From Brachyspira murdochii DSM 12563 (GTDB taxonomy: Bacteria; Spirochaetota; Brachyspiria; Brachyspirales; Brachyspiraceae), in the NCBI RefSeq assembly GCF_000092845.1, contig NC_014150.1, forward strand, positions 3,168,704 to 3,232,703: a stretch of DNA of 64,000 bases, in the 5' to 3' direction. Within the stretch, counting starts at the first letter, position 1; every line of letters starts with the position of its first letter. This document shows positions 37,438-45,283 of the stretch, one piece after another. Under the pieces are notes generated by a model. The model was not told where the DNA came from, searched no databases, and saw only the letters and a list, made by a program, of their open reading frames with translations. The position numbers and the translations under genes are program-made.

Positions 37438-38104
37438 ATGTTAAAATTATCGAAGATTGTTCTAATAAGCAGTTTATTGGTATTAGTTCAGCAAATTTCA
37501 TACGCTAAAATCGGCGGATTTGAATTGATAGTTAATGTTCCTATAGGTGCCGGTATTACTTTAGTTAATAAAAATGTATCAGTTGCCGGCAATCCTAAAT
37601 TAGGCGGAAATTTTCAAATAGGGCTAGAGGCTAATATAGGGTATATGTTTCAAATAATGGATAATATGGGAGTAAGTCTTCTTGGTTCTCTTGGATATGA
37701 TTTTACTGGTTTTAGTTATTCTAAAAATAATAATACTGAAAACTATAAAAATACAGTTCATGATATATATAGGTTTTTATCCTAAATTCAATATATCTGG
37801 ATTTTCTATTGGTATTAATACTGGAGTGAGATTCGATGTAAGTTCAAAATTACATTATGAAACTTCATCTGCTTCTGAAAATATTAATAATGAAGTTAAG
37901 CCGAGAACATATATAAGAGGTACTTTTGATTATTCTGTATTTTTCAAAGATAACATGGCTATTAATGTCGGACTGTATATAGGATATGACTGGGGATTTG
38001 CATGGTCAGATACATATGCTAATGCTGATGTTGTAAAAAATGAATCATTTGGAAATTTAGATTTGGGTATTCAGGTGGGATACAGATTTGGACCTAAGTT
38101 TTAA
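37438..38104 (+). pseudogene. outer-membrane protein gene interrupted by a frameshift at an (AT) repeat
   Basis: The first frame (37438-37785) has a signal peptide (LISSLLVLVQQISYA) and barrel-like strands, then runs into HDIYRFLS and a stop. The next frame (from ~37766) continues HDIYIGFYPKF, GFSIGINTGVRFDVS, and ends GIQVGYRFGPKF with terminal Phe, giving a ~222-residue barrel protein. The switch point is GATATATATAGG (37762-37773). Adding one AT unit would restore the frame exactly. It may be a phase-variable site, a fixed mutation or a sequencing error. It follows the OmpA lipoprotein by 17 bases. Confidence 0.75.
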
Positions 38105-38145
38105 TTAATACATAATCAATAATCATATTTCTGTTTTTTTATAAA

Positions 38146-38172
38146 GGGCATACTGTTAAAAATAGCATGCCC
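38146..38172. terminator. hairpin between convergent genes
   Basis: GGGCAT (38146-38151) pairs with ATGCCC (38167-38172) with additional inner pairs, between the plus-strand barrel pseudogene and the minus-strand SAM-hydrolase-family gene. Confidence 0.55.
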
Positions 38173-38207
38173 AACTTATTTTATATTTGAAACATAAAGT
38201 AGATATA

Positions 38208-39107
38208 TTATTTTTTTATTATTTCCATACTCCAATCTGGACCGCTGTAAACTTTGTACTTATCAGAGAAATTTCCCATATTTACAGCAATAGAGAAATT
38301 AAGTTCTGAATTAAAATATGCCATATTATCACCTTCAGCTGCATCTCCAAAAGTATTAACAAGTTTAACATCTCCATTCCATATTAAATTTCCTTCATTG
38401 TATATAGAAACATTTAAAATATCTCCAACCTTTATTCCATTATCAAGCATTAATTGACGAGGAAGAGAAGACCATACATTTCCGTACTGCACATCAAGTA
38501 TAGGAATATTTGCAAAGAATTTACCTTCTTCATATCTTGGTTTTTGATAATCTATTTTTGTTATATTAGTTCCCAATGATTTTCCCGCCTGTTCAAAAGT
38601 TATTTGTTTTGAGGCTAGTCTTGCTCCAGTATATACATAAACATCTCTGCCATGAAAAGTGTATGATTCCTGAGAGTTAGTAAGTCTGTTTACTGCCTCA
38701 TCAATTTCTCTTACTTCTTCTATTCCTAAACTTTCAGCAACAAAAGTTAAAGATCCGTTATCAGGAGTTACAAAATAATAGTTATTAGTAGTTTTCATAA
38801 CAACCGATTTCCTTTCGGTACCAACTCCGGGGTCTACAACATTAACAAATACTGTTCCTTCAGGCCAATATCTTGCAGTTTGATCTAATCTCAAAGCAGC
38901 TTCCCATATATTAAATGCAGGTATTTCATGAGTAAGGTCATAAACTTTTAAATCTTTATCTACAGTTAAAGCTACTCCATACATGCTTGCAACGGCGTTG
39001 TCTTTTCTTCCAAAATCTGTTTGAAGTGCAAGCGGAGATTTATCAATTTGTTTTTCGCATGATATAATTAGAATAAATAATGATATTATTAATATATACT
39101 TTTTCAT
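38208..39107 (-). CDS. lipoprotein of the SAM hydrolase/adenosyltransferase (DUF62) family
   Basis: 299 residues. The N-terminus is a lipoprotein signal (MKKYILIISLFILIISC, lipobox IISC). The rest is the SAM hydroxide adenosyltransferase fold: LQTDFGRKDNAVASMYG, DLTHEIPAFNIWEAALRL, FVNVVDPGVGTERKSV, YFVTPDNGSLTFVAE and YTFHGRDVYVYTGARLA. Known members are usually described as cytoplasmic and split SAM to adenosine and methionine. A lipidated, exported form is unexpected, because SAM is a cytoplasmic metabolite. It may act on an external nucleoside substrate or on host SAM. It stands alone, with ribosome site AAAGGAA. Confidence 0.85.
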   Translation of the reverse strand: MKKYILIISLFILIISCEKQIDKSPLALQTDFGRKDNAVASMYGVALTVDKDLKVYDLTHEIPAFNIWEAALRLDQTARYWPEGTVFVNVVDPGVGTERKSVVMKTTNNYYFVTPDNGSLTFVAESLGIEEVREIDEAVNRLTNSQESYTFHGRDVYVYTGARLASKQITFEQAGKSLGTNITKIDYQKPRYEEGKFFANIPILDVQYGNVWSSLPRQLMLDNGIKVGDILNVSIYNEGNLIWNGDVKLVNTFGDAAEGDNMAYFNSELNFSIAVNMGNFSDKYKVYSGPDWSMEIIKK

Positions 39108-39150
39108 TTTATTTCCTTTTTTAATTATATATATTTTTTATTTTGTTAAA

Positions 39151-39184
39151 AAAATTAAGGGCATAAGAATAAACTCATACCCTT
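39151..39184 (-). terminator. terminator of the small basic protein gene
   Basis: In the minus-strand transcript, AAGGGTATGAG (plus 39174-39184) pairs with CTTATGCCCTT (plus 39157-39167) with two G-U pairs, followed by a run of U (AATTTTTTT). Confidence 0.8.
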
Positions 39185-39216
39185 GAATATTTTTTTAATA
39201 ATTATTGATTTAATAA

Positions 39217-39309
39217 TTATTTAGTTTTAGCATTTAGAGCGTCTTTTTGTCTTCTTATTCTTCTTAAAGCTCTTTTGCGTTTAACTACTTTTCTATGCTG
39301 TTTTCCCAC
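39217..39309 (-). CDS. 30-residue highly basic protein
   Basis: A short gene starting with GTG at 39309, with a perfect AAAGGAG site seven bases upstream and its own terminator. The product, beginning MGKQHRKVVKRKRALRRIRR, has 15 Lys/Arg residues out of 30 and no acidic residue except one Asp. The composition resembles small ribosome-associated or RNA-binding proteins (for example bTHX-like or COX24-like peptides), but I do not recognise a family. It lies between fba and the SAM-hydrolase-family gene on the same strand. Good translation signals and a terminator make it likely to be real. Confidence 0.7.
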   Translation of the reverse strand: MGKQHRKVVKRKRALRRIRRQKDALNAKTK

Positions 39310-39355
39310 GTTATCTCCTTTAATTTAAATTTTTTATTTTATTTATATTTTAAAA

Positions 39356-40318
39356 TTATATTTTTCCGTTAGAACCTAATACATTATTAATTTTATGTAT
39401 GTATAATTTTTTCATTTCATCACGAGCAGGTCCTAAATATTTTCTAGGATCGAATTCTTTAGGATTGTCGTGGAATACTTTTCTAATAGCTGCAGTCATA
39501 GCAAGTCTTGAATCGCTGTCAATATTAATTTTACAAACAGCACTTTTTGAAGCTTCTCTTAATTGTTCTTCTGGTATACCTATAGCATCATCTAATTTAC
39601 CGCCGTATTCATTAATCATTTTAACATATTCCTGAGGTACACTTGAAGAACCATGTAAAACGATAGGGAATCCCGGAATTTTTTTCTCAATTTCTTTAAG
39701 AATATCTAATCTTATTTCTGGGTTTTGACCAGGTTTAAATTTATAAGCACCATGACTAGTACCTATAGAAATAGCAAGAGAGTCAACACCTGTTTTTTTA
39801 ACGAAATCTTCAACTTCTTCAGGCTGAGTGTAAGTGTGATGCTCAGCAGAAACATCATCTTCAACACCAGCAAGTACACCTAATTCACCTTCTACAGTAA
39901 CGTCATATTTATGAGCATACTCAACAACACTTCTAGTAAGTTCTACGTTTTTATTGTAATCATAATGGCTTCCGTCTATCATAACAGAAGAAAAACCATA
40001 TTCTATACAGCTTTTACAAAGTTCTAAACTATCGCCATGGTCAAGGTGTAAAACTATAGGAACATTAACACCTAATTCTTTAGCATATTCAACAGCACCT
40101 TGAGCCATATATCTTAATAATGTTTGATTGGCATATTTTCTAGCTCCGGAAGATACTTGAATAATGACAGGGCTTTTAGTTTCTACACAAGCCTGAACTA
40201 TAGCTTGAAGTTGTTCCATATTATTAAAGTTAAATGCTGGTATTGCATAACCGCCGCTTATAGCTTTTTTAAAAAGGTCTCTGCTATTAACAAGACCTAA
40301 ATCTGAGAATTTAACCAT
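39356..40318 (-). CDS. fba: class II fructose-bisphosphate aldolase
   Basis: 320 residues, zinc-dependent aldolase of glycolysis. Motifs: AIPAFNFNNMEQLQAI, PIVLHLDHGDSLELCK (catalytic Asp and Zn His), SVMIDGSHYDYNKNVELTR, VEGELGVLAGVEDD, LAISIGTSHGAYKF, and PIVLHGSSSVP. Full length with a good ribosome site (AAGGAG). Confidence 0.95.
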   Translation of the reverse strand: MVKFSDLGLVNSRDLFKKAISGGYAIPAFNFNNMEQLQAIVQACVETKSPVIIQVSSGARKYANQTLLRYMAQGAVEYAKELGVNVPIVLHLDHGDSLELCKSCIEYGFSSVMIDGSHYDYNKNVELTRSVVEYAHKYDVTVEGELGVLAGVEDDVSAEHHTYTQPEEVEDFVKKTGVDSLAISIGTSHGAYKFKPGQNPEIRLDILKEIEKKIPGFPIVLHGSSSVPQEYVKMINEYGGKLDDAIGIPEEQLREASKSAVCKINIDSDSRLAMTAAIRKVFHDNPKEFDPRKYLGPARDEMKKLYIHKINNVLGSNGKI

Positions 40319-40575
40319 ATTCTTCTCCTTAATTATTTTTTTATTCTTAATTCTTATTTAAAAGATATAAAAAATACTTTATTAATAATATAGTAAAAAT
40401 AATATTTTTTCAATAAAAATACTAATTTTTTATATAATTAGAATTCAAAAAAATATTATTTAAAAATCAAATAAAATATTAAAAATGACAGCATACAAAT
40501 TATACACAAAATAAAAACCATATTACTAATTTAAATTATTTTTGTATAATTTTAATAATTGACTTATATGATTTG

Positions 40576-40604
40576 TTGACTATTGTTTTTATATATGTTA
40601 TAAT
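40576..40604 (+). promoter_or_regulatory. promoter of the thrS-infC-rpmI-rplT operon
   Basis: TTGACT (40576-40581), a 17-base spacer and TATAAT (40599-40604) preceded by TG, an extended -10. The ~60-base leader contains a small hairpin (TGCATAA 40618-40624 with TTATGCA 40631-40637). No T-box features (no GGTGG/T-box sequence) were found in the 351-base gap. Confidence 0.7.
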
Positions 40605-40669
40605 ATTTCAAAATATCTGCATAAGTTTTTTTATGCAAATATAAGTATCAATTCAAAAGAGGTGTTATA

Positions 40670-42601
40670 ATGTCAAAAATTAATTACTTAGGACAATCCT
40701 ATGAATTGTCCGATGGAGAGTCTCTGTTAGACTTTCTTAAACAAAATGCTAAAAAAGATTCCAAAGATGCAGTAGCTGCTAAATTTAATGGAACAGAAGT
40801 TGACCTTACATATACGCCTGAAACAGACGGCGATTTAGAATTGATACTTACAACCACCAATGAGGGGCTTGAGGTCTTGAGACACTCTACAAGTCATTTA
40901 ATGGCACAGGCAGTTAGAAGACTTTATCCTAATACTCAGGTTACTATAGGTCCTGCTATTAAAGACGGTTTCTACTATGACTTTGATGCAGAAAAACCTT
41001 TTACAGAAGAGGATCTTCCTAAAATAGAAGATGAGATGAAAAAAATCATCAAAGAAAATATACCTGTAGTAAGAAAAGTTATGAATAAAAATGAGGCTAT
41101 AGAGTATTTTAAAAAAGCTAACGAGCCTTATAAAGTTGAAATTATTGAAGGTATAGATGCTGATACTGTATCTTTTTATGAACAGGGCGATTTTATAGAT
41201 CTTTGCCGCGGTCCTCATGTTCCTTCTACAGGATATATAAAATCATATAAACTTATGTCTGTAGCTGGAAGTTATTGGAGAGGAGATTCTAATAATAAAA
41301 TGCTTTCCCGTATATATGGAACAGCATTTGAAAGTAAAGAAGCTTTGGATAAATATCTTAAAAGACTCAAAGAAGCAAAAGAAAGAGATCATAGAAAATT
41401 AGGTAAAGAACTTAATTTATTTAGTTTTCATGAGGAAGGTCCCGGTTTTCCTTTCTGGCATCCTAGAGGAATGGTTATTTATAAAGCAGTAGAATCATAT
41501 ATAAGAAATGAAAATGATAAACGCGGATACGTTGAAATAAAAACTCCTGCTATTCTTAATGAAGAGTTATGGCATAGAAGCGGACACTGGGATAATTATA
41601 AAGAAAATATGTATTTTACAGAGATTGATGAAACTAAATACGCTGTAAAACCTATGAACTGTCCGGGCGGTTTGATTGTTTATAATTCTAATATACATAG
41701 CTATAGAGATTTACCTTTAAGAGTTGCCGAATTAGGTTTTGTTCACAGACATGAGCTTTCCGGAGCTTTGCATGGACTTTTTAGAGTTAGAGCATTTACT
41801 CAAGATGATGCTCATATATTCTGTACTGAAGAGCAGCTAGGTGATGAGATTATTAATACTATTGAATATTATTTATCTGTATATAAAGACTTTGGTTTCG
41901 AGAACTTTGAAATATTTGTTTCTACAAGACCAGCAAAATCAATCGGAAGCGATGAGATTTGGGAGCTTGCTACTAAATCATTAATTAATGCTTTGGATAA
42001 ACTTGGTATAAAGTATAAAATTAATGAAGGAGACGGAGCTTTCTATGGTCCTAAAATAGATTTTAATATTAAAGATGTTCTTGATAGAAACTGGCAATGC
42101 GGTACTTTACAAGTTGACTTCTCACTTCCTATGAGATTTGAAATAAGCTATGAAGGTAAAGATGGAAGAAAACATACTCCTGTAATGCTTCACAGAGCTA
42201 TACTTGGTTCAATGGAGCGTTTTATAGGTATATTAGTTGAACATTATAATGGTAAGTTTCCATTGTGGCTTTCTCCTTTACAGGTAGCTGTTGTTAATGT
42301 TCTTGATGAAAAATCTCAGATAGACAGAGTTAATGAAGTTGCTAAAGCATTAAAAGATGCAGGATTTAGAGTTGAAACAGATGAAGGAAATGAAAATTTA
42401 GGTACTAAGATAAAAAAATACCGCTTGCAAAGAACTCCATATACAGTTATAATAGGAGCAGAAGAGGTTTCTAATGGTAAATTATCTATTAGAACACGTT
42501 CTTCGCAAGAAATTAAAGATATGGATTTAAATGAGTTTATAGAGAAGCTCAAAAAAGAATCTAAGGAGAGAATGAATGATTCTATATTTACTACTAAATG
42601 A
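40670..42601 (+). CDS. thrS: threonyl-tRNA synthetase
   Basis: 643 residues in the standard four-domain order. The TGS domain (~1-60) is followed by the editing domain (HSTSHLMAQAVRRLYP; DLCRGPHVPSTG), the class II core (FPFWHPRGMVIY; Zn Cys in KPMNCPGGLIVY; VHRHELSGALHGLFRVRAFT; motif 3 LHRAILGSMERFIGI), and the anticodon-binding domain (PLWLSPLQVAVVNV). It charges tRNA-Thr. It is the first gene of the classical thrS-infC-rpmI-rplT unit. Confidence 0.97.
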   Translation: MSKINYLGQSYELSDGESLLDFLKQNAKKDSKDAVAAKFNGTEVDLTYTPETDGDLELILTTTNEGLEVLRHSTSHLMAQAVRRLYPNTQVTIGPAIKDGFYYDFDAEKPFTEEDLPKIEDEMKKIIKENIPVVRKVMNKNEAIEYFKKANEPYKVEIIEGIDADTVSFYEQGDFIDLCRGPHVPSTGYIKSYKLMSVAGSYWRGDSNNKMLSRIYGTAFESKEALDKYLKRLKEAKERDHRKLGKELNLFSFHEEGPGFPFWHPRGMVIYKAVESYIRNENDKRGYVEIKTPAILNEELWHRSGHWDNYKENMYFTEIDETKYAVKPMNCPGGLIVYNSNIHSYRDLPLRVAELGFVHRHELSGALHGLFRVRAFTQDDAHIFCTEEQLGDEIINTIEYYLSVYKDFGFENFEIFVSTRPAKSIGSDEIWELATKSLINALDKLGIKYKINEGDGAFYGPKIDFNIKDVLDRNWQCGTLQVDFSLPMRFEISYEGKDGRKHTPVMLHRAILGSMERFIGILVEHYNGKFPLWLSPLQVAVVNVLDEKSQIDRVNEVAKALKDAGFRVETDEGNENLGTKIKKYRLQRTPYTVIIGAEEVSNGKLSIRTRSSQEIKDMDLNEFIEKLKKESKERMNDSIFTTK

Positions 42602-42613
42602 GGTAGATAAATA

Positions 42614-43192
42614 ATGGCAACAGTAAAAAAAGAAGGAGAGAGAATTAATCAATTTATTACTGCACCAGAAGTTAGAGTTGTGCATGATGAGAGAGGAAGC
42701 CTTGGCGTAATGAGTATTAAAGATGCTCTCGCACTGGCAAAAGAGGAAGGTTCAGATTTAGTAGAGATTGTTCCAACAGCAGAACCTCCTGTTTGTAAGA
42801 TTATCAATTATGGTAAGTATAAATTTGATATTCAAAAAAAGAGTAAAGAAGCTAAGAAAAAGCAGAAATTAGTGCAGCTTAAAGAAATCAAGATGCGACC
42901 TCAGATAAGCATACATGATTATAACTTTAAAATGAAGCATATTCGTGAATTCTTAGAGGAAGGTAATAAGGTAAAAATTACTATAATGTTTAGGGGTAGG
43001 GAAATGGCTCATACGGAATTTGGCTATGACCTTATCAATAAGATTATACAGGATTTGGAGAATGAAGCAGCTACAGAAAAACCTGCTAAATTAGAAGGTA
43101 AAAATCTATCAGCAGTGCTTAATCCAGTAAAAATGAAAAAAACTTCTTCTGATTCGGAAAAAAATGAAGTTTCTGAAAATACAGAAGACTGA
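42614..43192 (+). CDS. infC: translation initiation factor IF-3
   Basis: 192 residues. N-domain: NQFITAPEVRVVHDERGSLG and PPVCKIINYGKYKF. Basic linker KKSKEAKKKQKLVQLKEIKM. C-domain: QISIHDYNFKMKHIREFLEE, KITIMFRGREMAHTEFG. It starts with ATG, not the AUU used for autoregulation in E. coli, so that mode of control is not expected here. A Ser/Glu-rich tail extends the C-terminus. It lies 12 bases after thrS. Confidence 0.97.
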   Translation: MATVKKEGERINQFITAPEVRVVHDERGSLGVMSIKDALALAKEEGSDLVEIVPTAEPPVCKIINYGKYKFDIQKKSKEAKKKQKLVQLKEIKMRPQISIHDYNFKMKHIREFLEEGNKVKITIMFRGREMAHTEFGYDLINKIIQDLENEAATEKPAKLEGKNLSAVLNPVKMKKTSSDSEKNEVSENTED

Positions 43193-43220
43193 TTATTTTA
43201 TCAATTAAATAGCCCACTAG

Positions 43221-43245
43221 CTATGCGTACTTATCATACGTATAG
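43221..43245 (+). promoter_or_regulatory. hairpin between infC and rpmI, possible L20 control site
   Basis: CTATGCGTA (43221-43229) pairs with TACGTATAG (43237-43245), nine pairs with one G-U, in the 94-base gap ahead of rpmI. In E. coli, L20 represses rpmI-rplT through a structure in the same position. No U run follows, so this is not a terminator. The L20 link is inferred from position only. Confidence 0.4.
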
Positions 43246-43286
43246 ATTGAGCATACAGTAAATATAATTTTAAAGGATATTAATTT

Positions 43287-43490
43287 ATGAAACAAAAATT
43301 AAAAACAAAAAGCGGTGCAAAAAAACGTTTTAGATTTTCTAAGACAGGTAAAGTAAAATTTGCTCATGCATTTGGCAGCCACAAATTCTTAAGCAAAAGA
43401 CCTGACACTAAAAGAAAGTATCGTAAAGCTAGAATAGCTGATGATACTAATATGTTAGAAATGCCAAGATTAATGCCTTACGGCAGATAA
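43287..43490 (+). CDS. rpmI: 50S ribosomal protein L35
   Basis: 67 residues, typical L35: KLKTKSGAKKRFRFSKTGKV, HKFLSKRPDTKRKYRKARI, ending RLMPYGR. The ribosome site AAAGGA lies upstream. It is part of the large-subunit proteins assembled early and co-transcribed with rplT, 15 bases away. Confidence 0.97.
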   Translation: MKQKLKTKSGAKKRFRFSKTGKVKFAHAFGSHKFLSKRPDTKRKYRKARIADDTNMLEMPRLMPYGR

Positions 43491-43505
43491 TAAAAGGAGA
43501 GCAGA

Positions 43506-43859
43506 ATGAGAGCAGTTAGCGGTGTAGTAAGAAAGAAAAAAGTTAAAAAAATATTAAAGATGGCTAAAGGTTACTATGGTTCTCATAGTAAACAAATGAA
43601 ACAGGCTAAAGAAGCTGTAATAAGAGGATTAAAATACGCTTATCGTGATAGAAGACAGAAAAAAAGAATGATGAGACGTCTATGGACTTTAAGAATCAAT
43701 GCAGCATGCAGACCTTTAGGTATATCTTACAGCAAGTTCATTAACGGACTTAAAAAAGCTAATGTTATAATAGACAGAAAGGCTTTATCTAATTTGGCTA
43801 TTGATGATTATAAAGCATTTGAAGCTGTAGTTGAAGTAGCTAAAAAAGCACTTGCTTAA
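43506..43859 (+). CDS. rplT: 50S ribosomal protein L20
   Basis: 117 residues, full-length L20: [40 protein letters not shown], and [20 protein letters not shown]. It binds 23S rRNA early in assembly and usually controls its own operon. The ribosome site is AAAAGGAG. Two terminator hairpins follow. Confidence 0.97.
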   Translation: MRAVSGVVRKKKVKKILKMAKGYYGSHSKQMKQAKEAVIRGLKYAYRDRRQKKRMMRRLWTLRINAACRPLGISYSKFINGLKKANVIIDRKALSNLAIDDYKAFEAVVEVAKKALA

Positions 43860-43896
43860 AATAAATTAAAAAATATTTACTTATGTGTAAAAGTTG

Positions 43897-43928
43897 CCGC
43901 TAGTATTTATTAATACTAGCGGTTTTTT
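43897..43928 (+). terminator. terminator of the thrS-rplT operon
   Basis: CCGCTAGTATT (43897-43907) and AATACTAGCGG (43912-43922) form a perfect 11-bp stem with a four-base loop, then six T. Confidence 0.93.
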
Positions 43929-44031
43929 ATTGTTTAAAATATTTTTTTAATTAAGTTATTGAAATTTATATTGATTAGAAATATGCAAAGTTATTAATTT
44001 AAAGCTATAAGTTTTAAGAATATAAAAAATT

Positions 44032-44070
44032 ACCGTTAGTATACAAATTAATGAATACTAACGGTTTTTT
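44032..44070. terminator. second, similar terminator between convergent genes
   Basis: ACCGTTAGTAT (44032-44042) pairs perfectly with ATACTAACGGT (44055-44065), followed by a T run; on the minus strand a T run follows too. Its stem resembles that of the terminator 130 bases earlier (CCGCTAGTATT), which suggests a local duplication. It also serves the minus-strand OmpA gene. Confidence 0.85.
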
Positions 44071-44101
44071 ATGTGGATACCTAGTAATTATGGAATTGTC
44101 A

Positions 44102-45265
44102 TTATTTATATATATTAAAGTTAACAGTATTTACCCCGATAGGATTATACTTCTTTTTAACTTTACTTATATAGCTTCTTACAGCATATTTAGATGAGTA
44201 TGGTATAATTTTAAACTCTAATCTTCTATTTTCTTTAATGCGGTTTGTATTTTTTATAAATTGTTCCTCATATCCTAAAGCTATAATTCTATTAGTATAG
44301 TTTCCATATTTATTTATGGATTGCAGAAAATTAAGTGATCTTTTGTACGACATGTATTTACTTTCATTAAAGCTATGACCTTCTACTATAACTAATAAAT
44401 CAGGATTAACATCTAAAAACATAGATATATATTGTATAATATTATCGCTGTTGTTATCAAATGAGTATGAGTTTTTATTAAATAATATTTCGCTGCTATT
44501 TTTAGTTTGTAAAGATATACCTCTATCTGAATAATCTAATTGAAATATATTTAATGTGTTTATGTTATAAGATTTCATTGCATCTTTTATTTTTATTTCT
44601 GGGCTAAAAGTATATTGTCTGTATGTATATTTTTTTATATTATTATTTATATTTTTATATGTGTTATTTTTCTTTTTTACATTATTTGTAATGCTGTTTG
44701 TATTATAATCAGTGATTAATAGAGATTTTTTAGTATTTTCTATATCTTTTGAATAGAATTTCAAATCTTTTTTTGATTCAACAACTATAAATTCAAGCCT
44801 TCTATTTTTTGTATGATCATAATAATCATCTCTTTCAGTATATTTAGGGTTAGTGTATCCGTAGCCTAATGGTATTAATCTGTCTTTTAAATTTGCTCCA
44901 TATTCATTTATTTGCTGAGAAAATGCTAATGCTCTATAGTATGAAAGCATAACATTACTTGTTCCGTTTGGAGTTTCATTATAAAATGGTCTGTAATCGG
45001 AATGTCCTTCTACAATTAAATATGTATTAGGATTAGCCTGCAGAAACATCGCTACTTGTTTTACTTTTTCTAAATTAAATCTGTCAAAACCATAGCTTCC
45101 TAATCTAAAATTAATATCTGTATTGTCAAGAAAATATAATTTGTCTCCTATATCTGTTTTAGATATGTAAAAAGAATTGAGTAAATTATATCTGTTTGTA
45201 TATACTGCAGGATACATACAAAGGCTCATATTTATCATTAATATAATAGTAAAAAAATATTTCAT
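44102..45265 (-). CDS. protein with two OmpA-like peptidoglycan-binding domains
   Basis: 387 residues. A signal peptide (residues ~1-20) is followed by OmpA-like domain 1 (INFRLGSYGFDRFNLEKVKQ, LIVEGHSDYRPFYNE, TKNRRLEFIVVE) and an Asn/Lys-rich linker. Domain 2 follows (SSEILFNKNSYSFDNNSDNI, LVIVEGHSFNESKYM, ENRRLEFKII). Tandem OmpA domains in one protein are uncommon. It is probably periplasmic, linking envelope layers through peptidoglycan. It is the last gene of the surface operon, 18 bases after the barrel protein gene. Confidence 0.82.
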   Translation of the reverse strand: MKYFFTIILMINMSLCMYPAVYTNRYNLLNSFYISKTDIGDKLYFLDNTDINFRLGSYGFDRFNLEKVKQVAMFLQANPNTYLIVEGHSDYRPFYNETPNGTSNVMLSYYRALAFSQQINEYGANLKDRLIPLGYGYTNPKYTERDDYYDHTKNRRLEFIVVESKKDLKFYSKDIENTKKSLLITDYNTNSITNNVKKKNNTYKNINNNIKKYTYRQYTFSPEIKIKDAMKSYNINTLNIFQLDYSDRGISLQTKNSSEILFNKNSYSFDNNSDNIIQYISMFLDVNPDLLVIVEGHSFNESKYMSYKRSLNFLQSINKYGNYTNRIIALGYEEQFIKNTNRIKENRRLEFKIIPYSSKYAVRSYISKVKKKYNPIGVNTVNFNIYK

Positions 45266-45283
45266 TTTAAATTATACTCCCAA

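Noticed and set aside
40319-40669. T-box leader for thrS
   Set aside because: The promoter leaves a ~60-base leader with only a small hairpin; no T-box sequence or specifier stem is present.
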